In this document: positions 1 through 6,300 of the stretch, one piece after another | Layout of the letters: each line of letters begins with the position of its first letter | How positions within the stretch are numbered: position 1 is the stretch's first letter | Source: Eubacteriales bacterium | GTDB lineage: Bacteria > Bacillota > Clostridia > Peptostreptococcales > Anaerovoracaceae | Reading direction: 5' to 3' | NCBI GenBank assembly: GCA_028680875.1 | Contig: JAQUJQ010000090.1 | Coordinates: forward strand, 1-6,534 | DNA: 6,534 nt | Translations under genes and position numbers: made by a program | The notes under the pieces: model-generated | Seen by the model: only the letters and a program-made list of their open reading frames with translations | Database searches by the model: none | Told to the model about the DNA's origin: nothing

Positions 1-42
1 TACACATTTTTCACGGATTACTATAAATCAGTCAAGGCGTAA
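1..42 (+). CDS. C-terminal tail of group II intron-encoded reverse transcriptase/maturase (partial)
   Basis: Frame 1 is open from the first base and reads YTFFTDYYKSVKA before a TAA stop at 40-42. The aromatic DYYKSV ending just before the stop resembles the extreme C-terminus of short reverse transcriptases encoded by class C group II introns, which lack the long endonuclease domain. The stop lies eight bases before the start of domain V (51), a common arrangement where the reading frame in domain IV runs almost up to domain V. Thirteen codons alone would not support a call; the case depends on the adjoining intron RNA domains. The catalytic reverse transcriptase motifs, including YADD, would be far to the left and cannot be checked here. 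Confidence 0.6.
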   Translation, partial: YTFFTDYYKSVKA

Positions 43-50
43 ACTAGGGA

Positions 51-82
51 ACCGCCACTTGCGGAACCGCTTGGGTGGTGGT
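51..82 (+). ncRNA. Group II intron domain V (catalytic hairpin)
   Basis: Bases 51-59 pair with 74-82 as a nine-pair lower stem (ACCGCCACT against GGTGGTGGT). It includes a G54.U79 wobble inside the CGC triad at 53-55; in class C introns the CGC triad replaces the AGC of other classes and binds the catalytic metals. A two-base bulge on the 3' side (72-73, TG) follows, then a short upper stem (60-63 with 68-71) closed by a GAAC loop (64-67). These element sizes match the usual domain V plan. Two small irregularities are visible: a T60.T71 mismatch at the base of the upper stem and TG in the bulge, where I would expect CG or similar. The folding was done by eye. Confidence 0.78.
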
Positions 83-84
83 GT

Positions 85-123
85 GGGAGGTCGGTAGATA
101 AATTAATTATCTACCTCCTACCC
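85..123 (+). ncRNA. Group II intron domain VI with bulged branch-point adenosine A120
   Basis: The upper stem is a perfect nine-base inverted repeat, GGTAGATAA (93-101) with TTATCTACC (107-115), closed by a five-base loop. Below an internal loop (T91-C92 against T116), GGGAGG (85-90) pairs with CCT and CCC (117-119, 121-123), leaving A120 unpaired. A bulged A seven positions from the intron end is the hallmark of domain VI, where its 2'-OH attacks the 5' splice site in the branching pathway. Many class C introns are reported to splice largely by hydrolysis, so whether A120 is used is open. Taken alone, the same repeat might pass for a terminator of the leftward hydantoinase gene. The adjoining domain V and the lack of a T-run on the - strand argue against that. 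Confidence 0.78.
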
Positions 124-138
124 GATTTCTTCTTAACT

Positions 139-1524
139 TTATAAATTAGGAGTTTTATGACGGATAGGTTTGCATTTTACGAACTTTCCGTCTCCTTTCT
201 TTCCAAGGAATTGACCATCCTTATAGACTAATTTTCCTCTGCTATAGGTTGCCACAGGATAACCCTTTAGTTTTGTACCTTCCCAGATGGTATGGTCATA
301 ATCAGAGTGCATGTTATTTACACTTATTGCAAATTCTTTCTTTGGATCGTAGAGAACGATATCTGCATCCGCTCCGGGAATCAGCATACCTTTTTGAGGT
401 GCACAGCCGAAGAGAAGAGCCGGATTAGTACAGCATATTTCAACTGCTTTAGTGAAACTTATCCTACCTTTATTTGCTTCGGAGAGCATATAGGGGAACA
501 TATTTTCTACCCCTGCGCAACCGTTGGGGATCTTTGTAAAATCGTCTTTGCCCCAATCTTTTTCATGGGATTGGAACGGGCAGTGATCGGTGGCAATTGT
601 AGCTATGTCACCTCTCTTGATGCCTTCCCAGAGAGCGTCCTGGCTTTCTTTTCCTTTCATTGGAGGTGAACATACGAAGTTGCGTCCATCTTCTCTTTTA
701 TATACATCACTTGTAAAGTGGAGATATTGTGGACAAGTTTCGGCAAAGATAGGATAACCTTCATCTCTGGCTTTTGTGACCGCCTCCATACCTTGAGCAT
801 TTGCTAAGTGAACGATGTACATGGGAGCTCGTAGACTCTTGGCCCATTGGATTGCTCTGATATCAGCCTCAGCTTCGACAAATTCCGGTCTGCTGGCGTA
901 GTGGTACCATGCAGATGTTTTACCTTGAGCCTTAAATTCACTGATCAAAGTATCGATTATTTCTTTGTTTTCAGCATGGACGCCGATCAAGGCACCTACT
1001 TCTTTGGCCTTTCTAAGTACTTGGTAGAATAGTCCATCGGTCACACCGAAATCATAGACCATGAAGACCTTAAAACTGGATACTCCATATTTTACCGATT
1101 GTTCCAAGCTGTTAATTAAGTCGCCGGATAAATCTTTTACACCGGTATGAAAGGCGTAATCTACCACGGCTTGGGGTGCGCAAATCGCATCTCTTCTTTT
1201 TACGGCATCCACAAGGTTTTCTCCAAAGTCCTGAAGGATGAAGTCAAATACGGTAGTAGTACCTCCACAGGCAGCTGCCCTTGTTCCGGCTTCATAGTCA
1301 TCGGCGGAAATGGTTCCGCCGAAAGGCATTGCAAGATGGGTATGTCCATCAATGGCACCAGGCAGTACATAAAGTCCCTTTGCATCCACTACCTCAGCCT
1401 CTTTATGGTTGGCTGGATTCAGGTTTTGACCGATGGCTTTGATTTTACCATCCTTGACGGCGATATCACCTTTGAAGGTGGTTTCAGCAGTAACGATTGT
1501 ACCGTTTTTAATGATTAAATCCAT
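139..1524 (-). CDS. hydA: Dihydropyrimidinase / D-hydantoinase (amidohydrolase superfamily)
   Basis: A 461-residue cytoplasmic zinc amidohydrolase, the usual full length for this family. It opens the ring of dihydrouracil, dihydrothymine or 5-substituted hydantoins to give N-carbamoyl amino acids. All expected active-site elements are seen: HTH metal ligands (H61, H63) in a GAIDGHTH motif, K152 in SSFKVFM (the carboxylated bridging lysine), Y157 five residues on, H183 in GVHAEN, H239 in IVHLANA and catalytic D313 in ATDHCPF. The SPP motif (286-288) and IPNG (332-335) match the substrate-backbone contacts of the family. The N-terminal strands (1-55) and C-terminal part (about 380-450) form the small beta domain around the TIM barrel. 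The start is supported by GGAGGT eight bases upstream. It follows the transporter gene by 125 bases, suggesting co-transcription. Substrate (dihydropyrimidine, hydantoin or aryl-hydantoin) cannot be settled from sequence. Its stop lies 12 bases from an antisense group II intron. Confidence 0.93.
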   Translation of the reverse strand: MDLIIKNGTIVTAETTFKGDIAVKDGKIKAIGQNLNPANHKEAEVVDAKGLYVLPGAIDGHTHLAMPFGGTISADDYEAGTRAAACGGTTTVFDFILQDFGENLVDAVKRRDAICAPQAVVDYAFHTGVKDLSGDLINSLEQSVKYGVSSFKVFMVYDFGVTDGLFYQVLRKAKEVGALIGVHAENKEIIDTLISEFKAQGKTSAWYHYASRPEFVEAEADIRAIQWAKSLRAPMYIVHLANAQGMEAVTKARDEGYPIFAETCPQYLHFTSDVYKREDGRNFVCSPPMKGKESQDALWEGIKRGDIATIATDHCPFQSHEKDWGKDDFTKIPNGCAGVENMFPYMLSEANKGRISFTKAVEICCTNPALLFGCAPQKGMLIPGADADIVLYDPKKEFAISVNNMHSDYDHTIWEGTKLKGYPVATYSRGKLVYKDGQFLGKKGDGKFVKCKPIRHKTPNL

Positions 1525-1532
1525 TGTTTTTT

Positions 1533-1538
1533 ACCTCC
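1533..1538 (-). promoter_or_regulatory. Ribosome-binding site of the hydantoinase gene
   Basis: GGAGGT on the - strand, eight bases before the ATG at 1524-1522. It is a near-perfect Shine-Dalgarno sequence and fixes the start of the 461-residue reading frame. Confidence 0.85.
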
Positions 1539-1561
1539 AATCATTATAAAACTGCATATAA

Positions 1562-1592
1562 GTAGAAGCCTTTGGCCCCCAAAAGCTTCTAC
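1562..1592 (-). promoter_or_regulatory. Intercistronic inverted repeat between transporter and hydantoinase
   Basis: GTAGAAGC (1562-1569) is perfectly repeated in inverted form at 1585-1592. After a single C.A mismatch the arms continue with TTTGG (1571-1575) against CCAAA (1579-1583), leaving a three-base loop. The result is a 31-base hairpin with 13 pairs. On the - strand it is followed by TTATATGC, not a T-run, so it is a poor intrinsic terminator. An intercistronic hairpin that tunes or stabilises the downstream hydantoinase message, or a partial terminator, is more likely. It resembles no riboswitch I recognise. The repeat is certain; the function is inferred. Confidence 0.5.
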
Positions 1593-1624
1593 CTAAAGTA
1601 ACCAAATTTGATGCGAATCATTCA

Positions 1625-1655
1625 CTATAAAAATGTACTAAATAGTATTTTATAG
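1625..1655 (-). repeat. AT-rich inverted repeat across the transporter stop codon
   Basis: CTATAAAA (1625-1632) is inverted at 1648-1655, and TACTA (1636-1640) pairs with TAGTA (1643-1647). Three bases (1633-1635) bulge on one side. The repeat covers the TAA stop of the transporter at 1650-1652. The stem is almost all A-T, so it is weak as RNA structure. It could be a modest 3'-end hairpin of the transporter cistron or a chance product of AT-rich sequence. Confidence 0.3.
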
Positions 1656-3164
1656 TCTTTCTGTTAAAGCTTCCAGTTCTTCGTCAGAAACGAAAGAAAC
1701 CTGTTCACTCTTCATAAGAGCCCAGTACACGAGGAAACCGATTCCAAATCCGACAAAATAGCCATTTGCGGCAACCCACTTAAGACCGTCGACGCCCAAA
1801 TTGCCCAACAATGGAAGGATAAAGCCGGCAACCCAAGCAATGACAGCTTTCCAGTTGAAACCGCCGCTGTACCAGTATCTTCCTTCACTGCCCTGGAAGA
1901 GTGCCATAACATCGATATTTCTCTTCTTAACTACATAATAGTCTGCGATAAAGATAGCAGCAATAGGAGCAAGCATGCCGCCATAAGTGTTCAGCCAACC
2001 GAAGATGTAAGCACCGGCTCCACCGAAGATCCACCATGGACGATAGAAGATAGCTAATATAACGGTTATAAGGACTCCCATTTTGTAAGAAATCTTTGTG
2101 GGAACCAGGTTGGAAAATCCATTGGCGGGAGCAACTACATTAGCCGCAATGTTTGTGGTCAATGTTGCGATAACTACACCAAAGGCAACGATAACTGCAA
2201 TGAAGGGATTGGATATATATTTTAGCACGCCTGTTGGGTCAAACATAGCTTCGCCCATACCCAGTTTGGTTGCCTGAGCAAAGTAGGCTCCGATAAATGC
2301 TGTGATAGCCATCATGAGAGGCATGCCGTATAGCTGGCCTCTGAATTGAGCCTTTTGGGATTTGGCATATCTTGAGAAGTCGGGGATATTCAGTGCCATG
2401 GTGGCCCAGAATGCAATGTTGGCTGTTAATCCGCCGAGAGAGACATACCAGTAACCACCGCTGGCAGCTACCAAATCCAAGTCGGTTTTTGATTCCAAGA
2501 TATTAGCTATAGAATAGCCGGCATTGCTTGCAATGACTGTAGCCCAAATCAGCAATGCCAGAGAAAGAATCATGAGTATGGGAGCACCGATTGCTTCCAT
2601 CCATTTAATTCCTTCAGATCCCCTTATAGAAATAAAAAATACAATAACGAGAAAGATACCGAATCCGATAAATGGTGCTGCAGGAAGATCACCAAAAGAT
2701 GGTGCGAATGCAGCAATAAAGGTTACGATGGCAGCACCGCCGATCCAGGATTGAATAGCACACCATCCACAAGCGGTAAGTCCTCTGGATAATGATGGAA
2801 TGTGTGCTCCAATCGTACCGAAAGTCATTCTTGAGAAGACAGGAAATGGGATGCCGTACTTTGTACCGGCATGGGAGTTGAGTTGAATTGGAACTAGGAC
2901 AATCAGGTTACCCAAAGCTACATTCAAGACTGCGAGCCAAGGAGAAAGCCCTAAAGTAACCAAAGAGGATGCCATAGTGAAGGAAGGAATACAAATTGCC
3001 ATACCAATCCAAAGGGATGCGATATGATATGTAGTCCATGACCTTTCGGATATAGCTGTGGGAGCCAGGTCGACATTATAATATTTGGAGTCGACCAGTT
3101 CAGCGCGAGCCGCATCGGTCAGTTCGTACAAACCGCCAATCTCTTTTTGTGTGAACTTTGACAT
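1650..3164 (-). CDS. NCS1-family transporter (allantoin/hydantoin/nucleobase permease)
   Basis: A 504-residue inner-membrane protein of the nucleobase:cation symporter-1 family, with about 12 hydrophobic segments between residues 45 and 485 and cytoplasmic ends. The N-terminal block (VDLAPTAISERSWTTYHIASLW, residues 31-52) and the RGLTACGWCAIQSWIGG segment (127-143) are typical of the allantoin permease/Mhp1 branch. In Mhp1, Trp117 and Gln121 hold hydantoin; the same W-x3-Q spacing appears here as W134 and Q138. W253 in the sixth membrane segment (AFWATMALNIPDFSRY) is a candidate for Mhp1 Trp220. N338 or N342 in TNIAAN is a candidate for the substrate-binding Asn318. It likely imports a cyclic ureide with Na+ or H+. 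It precedes the hydantoinase gene on the same strand, which supports a hydantoin- or dihydropyrimidine-like substrate. Allantoin, uracil or cytosine remain possible. The start is set by GGAGGT six bases upstream. Confidence 0.9.
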   Translation of the reverse strand: MSKFTQKEIGGLYELTDAARAELVDSKYYNVDLAPTAISERSWTTYHIASLWIGMAICIPSFTMASSLVTLGLSPWLAVLNVALGNLIVLVPIQLNSHAGTKYGIPFPVFSRMTFGTIGAHIPSLSRGLTACGWCAIQSWIGGAAIVTFIAAFAPSFGDLPAAPFIGFGIFLVIVFFISIRGSEGIKWMEAIGAPILMILSLALLIWATVIASNAGYSIANILESKTDLDLVAASGGYWYVSLGGLTANIAFWATMALNIPDFSRYAKSQKAQFRGQLYGMPLMMAITAFIGAYFAQATKLGMGEAMFDPTGVLKYISNPFIAVIVAFGVVIATLTTNIAANVVAPANGFSNLVPTKISYKMGVLITVILAIFYRPWWIFGGAGAYIFGWLNTYGGMLAPIAAIFIADYYVVKKRNIDVMALFQGSEGRYWYSGGFNWKAVIAWVAGFILPLLGNLGVDGLKWVAANGYFVGFGIGFLVYWALMKSEQVSFVSDEELEALTERL

Positions 3165-3170
3165 TTTAAC

Positions 3171-3176
3171 ACCTCC
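3171..3176 (-). promoter_or_regulatory. Ribosome-binding site of the NCS1 transporter gene
   Basis: GGAGGT on the - strand with a six-base spacer to the ATG at 3164-3162. No other start codon in this frame is as well placed. Confidence 0.85.
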
Positions 3177-3208
3177 GTTTAAGAAATATAACAGATTATT
3201 TCGAATTC

Positions 3209-3219
3209 ATTATATATCA
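3209..3219 (-). promoter_or_regulatory. Candidate extended -10 promoter for transporter-hydantoinase unit
   Basis: On the - strand the sequence reads TGATATATAAT. It contains a perfect TATAAT (3214-3209) or, one register upstream, TG-A-TATATA, an extended -10 form. Transcription would start near 3202, giving a leader of roughly 38 bases before the ATG. I see no convincing TTGACA at 15-19 bases upstream, which may mean reliance on the extended -10, activation by a regulator, or a wrong call. It lies between the RND terminators and the transporter, the expected place. Confidence 0.4.
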
Positions 3220-3269
3220 AAACCAAATAAAAAGATAGTCTTATTTTAAATTTTGCAAATATTCGAACA

Positions 3270-3301
3270 AACCCCTTGCATTAAAGTAATTGCAAGGGGT
3301 T
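3270..3301 (-). terminator. Strong intrinsic terminator hairpin between RND gene and transporter
   Basis: A perfect 11-pair stem, AACCCCTTGCA (3270-3280) with TGCAAGGGGTT (3291-3301), has a ten-base loop that can add three inner pairs. On the - strand the stem runs into TTTGTT (3271-3266), a short U-rich tail. It sits about 90 bases after the RND stop codon and upstream of the transporter promoter region, so it most likely ends RND transcription and insulates the two units. On the + strand T-rich sequence appears only about seven bases after the stem, so rightward termination is less likely. Confidence 0.7.
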
Positions 3302-3346
3302 ACGGGCTTTATTTTATTAAAAAATCACTTTTATGAATGAAAATGT

Positions 3347-3389
3347 AACCAGTTTTATTGAAAAAAATCATTAAATAATGAAACTAGTT
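3347..3389 (-). terminator. AT-rich terminator-like hairpin directly after the RND stop codon
   Basis: Immediately after the TAA at 3392-3390 the - strand carries TCATT and AATGA (3381-3377 and 3372-3368) around a four-base loop, followed at once by seven T residues (3367-3361). This is the form of an intrinsic terminator, but with an AT-rich, weak stem. A larger alternative fold pairs 3347-3360 with 3376-3389 with few mismatches. It may act together with the GC-richer hairpin further down. Confidence 0.45.
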
Positions 3390-6300
3390 TTATCTTTCCT
3401 TTTTCCATGATTCTTCTAAGGCTTGAATTTCTTTAGACCTATATTCTTTCTTCTCTTGCCGTTTTATCTTTCCATCATCTGCTATAGAATAAAGAACCGG
3501 AATCAGAATTAAAGTGACCAAGGTAGAACCGATCAGGCCTCCAATGATCGAAACTCCTAAAGGTGAGAGGATTTCACCCCCGTCACCTAGTCCTAAAGAT
3601 AAAGGAATCATACCGACACAGGTGGTGATGGTCGTCATAAGAATTGGGCGTAACCGATACTTTCCGGCAAGGATAATTGCCTGATTTCGATCCATCTGCG
3701 TTTTGTTTTGTCGGATAAATTCGATAAGAAGAATGGAGTTGTTTACAACGATTCCCACCAGCATAATTAATCCAAGGAAAGATGTAACAGACAATGTCTT
3801 ACCAGTGAAGAACAATGCAAGAAAGGCACCCGACATGGAAAAGGGAATTGACATCATAACGATGAAAGGTTGAGTGAGAGATTCAAACTGAGAAGCTAAA
3901 ACCATATATACCAATAATATTGCCACTAGCAAAGCAAGCAATAGATCTCCGAAGGCATCTGTCATCTGTTCATATAGACCGCCATCATCATAAGTATAGC
4001 CATCAGGGAAGGGATAATTATCTACGTTAGCGAAAACACCCTTGGAAACCCCGGCTAAATCATCGCCATCTATCGCTATATTAATACTGATGTATCGTTG
4101 CTGATCAATTCGGTCAATACGAGAAGGTGAATTTCCGAATTCCAGATTTGTTATTTGACCCACCGGGACGGTGCTTCCCATAGGGGTGGGAATTAAAATC
4201 TGCTGCATATTATCGATGGAATCCTTGTAGGTGTCCGATAAGGAAAGGTTAACATCGATTTCTTTTCCGTCGATCTTTAATTTTGTCGATGTTGTACCGG
4301 ATAAGGCATTGTCCAGATTGCTTGCCAGTTGATAAGCAGTAATACCGTAGAAAGCTGCGGTACCCCTGTCTAGGATTACCTTTACTTCAGGGCTGCCTTC
4401 CACAATACTGGTGCTGGTTTTAGCCACGCCGGGAACGGTGAGAAACTTTTTACTAAGATCTTCTCCAATAGTTCGTAAGGTATTTAAATCAGGACCCTTG
4501 ACAGAAATTGTAATATCCGATCCACCCATTAGTTGTGTTACAGAAGAGGATTCGATAACAGAAATTTCAGCACCCGTCAGAGTTTGAAATTTCTTTTCCA
4601 CATCATCAATGATTTCCCAGATACTTCGCTCCCGATTCTGCTTTGGAATTAAGGTAACGCTTAGGGAAGAGGTTTCTCCTCCGATAAAAGATGAAGTCAA
4701 ACCGATATCCGCAGTACAGTGCTTCAGTTCAGGGAGTGCTAATATATAGTCTTCTATTTGTTTTATTAATATTGACTTTTCTTTTAATGAAGTACCATAA
4801 GGGGTATCGATATTTACGGTAAACATGGCTTCATCAGAGGCCGGCAAAAACTCCATGCCAACCACTCCTATCAAGGCAGAAGAGAGGATAAATATTAATA
4901 AACAAATTAGAACAACTTTTTTTCTATGTTTTAAAGCCTTAGAGATCACTTCCTCATAGTAAATGGTAAGCCAATCAATAAGCCGGGTAAAATATGGTAT
5001 CAAACGATAGGAATAATGCCGCTTACCGATACGGAGATAATTTAAAGAGGTCCCTCGATTTAATAGTTTTGAACTGAGCATGGGGACTACCGATAAAGCT
5101 ATGATCAATGACGAAGATAAAGCAATAATAAAGGTCCAGCAAAAGTCGTCAAAAAGCATGGAAGCAATTCCGCTGCTTAGAGCGATAGGCAAATAGACTA
5201 CAATACTGGTTAAAGTTGAAGCGGATACTGCCAAAGCGATTTGTTTGCTTCCAATTAAAGCTGCATCGAAAGATGAAAGTCCCTTTTCATCCGTACTGAC
5301 ACGAAATATGTTTTCCAAAGCAACAATCGAGTTATCCACCAACATACCTACTGCTAATGTTAACGCACTCAATGTAATCAGATTCAGCGTCATCCCCGTT
5401 AGATTCATTAATGCAAATGTGGCAAAAAAGGAGGTTGGGATAGATATAGCAATTATGAGAGTAGAGCTGGCATTTCTCAAAAATAAGAAAATGATCAAAA
5501 TTGCCAGAATTCCTCCGATAAGAGCGGATTTTGCAACAGAGGATATAGAACTCTTTATATAGTCTGCCTGATCGAATCCTACCGTAAAGGTCAGATCCGG
5601 GAATTTTTCATTCAGGGTTTCCAATGTATCGGCCACTTCATTAGAAACATCAACCGTATTAGCAGTCGATTGTTTGGTTATTGATAAACCAATAGCGTTC
5701 ATGGTATCAACACGGCTAATAGAATTCTGTTCCTGATAACCTTGCTCGATAGAAGCCAGATCGGAAAGATAGATGATGCTACGATCTTTTAGAGGTATGG
5801 GCAGTTGTTTTATTTCATCAATGGAACTGAATTCTCCCATGGTTCTTACGATCATTTTCGTAGAGCCCTTAGATACTTCACCACTTGGTAGATTAATATT
5901 CTCTGCTGCTAACAGTTGGCTGATGGTCGATAATGTAAGATCATAACCTGCCAGTTTTTCTTGGTCGAATCGAATTGATACTTCTTCTTCGATTCCGCCG
6001 TAATTATCTACCGAAGCTACTCCGGGAGTCCGCTCCAAATAGGAGAGAACTTGGTTTTCCACCTGATAATTCAATTCGGCGAGCGGCATATCACCTGATA
6101 CATAGACCTGGACTACAGGTGTAAAATCCATGTTCATTTTTAACACCATCGGTTGCGAAGAATCCTCCGGAAGAAAGCTTTCAACCATAGATATTTTTTC
6201 TCTCATATCAAGTGTAGCAAAATCCATATCGGTTTTTAATGCAAACTGAACCATGACAATGGATGTACCTTCTGTGGTTAATGAAGCGATTGAGTCCATG

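Larger units (their letters stand above)
1..126 (+). mobile_element. 3' end of a group II intron, probably bacterial class C (left part outside window)
   Basis: This stretch has the layout of the last part of a bacterial group II intron: the end of a reverse transcriptase reading frame (stop at 40-42), then a domain V hairpin (51-82), a short linker, a domain VI hairpin (85-123) and a terminal GAT (124-126) that fits the AY 3' end of group II introns. The order, spacing and individual stems are seen directly. Assignment to class C rests on the CGC triad in domain V (53-55) and on resemblance, from memory, to class C domain V-VI sequences. The 3' splice site is placed after T126 because bulged A120 then lies at position -7, the usual branch-point distance. 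The 5' end, domains I-IV and most of the protein gene are off the left edge, so mobility cannot be judged. The intron runs opposite to the neighbouring hydantoinase gene. Confidence 0.8.

Noticed and set aside
93..115. Perfect nine-base inverted repeat read as an intrinsic terminator of the hydantoinase gene
   Set aside because: The stem is AT-rich and has no T-run on the - strand. Its context (domain V on one side, bulged A and GAT end on the other) is better explained as group II intron domain VI.
292..669. 125-residue open frame on the + strand
   Set aside because: It lies wholly antisense inside the hydantoinase gene, has no good ribosome-binding site and its protein shows no recognisable family features.
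1200..1385. 61-residue - strand frame inside the hydantoinase gene
   Set aside because: Alternate frame within a strongly supported gene; no independent translation signal.
847..1518. Two further + strand open frames (847-1032 and 1147-1518)
   Set aside because: Both are shadows of the hydantoinase coding strand, without plausible starts or domains.
1543..1548. TATAAT on the - strand just upstream of the hydantoinase gene
   Set aside because: A start point about seven bases downstream would fall on the ribosome-binding site, leaving almost no leader, and no good -35 element is present.
1712..1912. 66-residue - strand frame inside the transporter gene
   Set aside because: Alternate-frame shadow of the transporter.
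2524..2754. 76-residue + strand frame
   Set aside because: Antisense to the transporter's membrane segments and without a ribosome-binding site.
5245..5562. 105-residue + strand frame
   Set aside because: Antisense to the conserved helices 2-4 region of the RND permease; best explained as a coding shadow.
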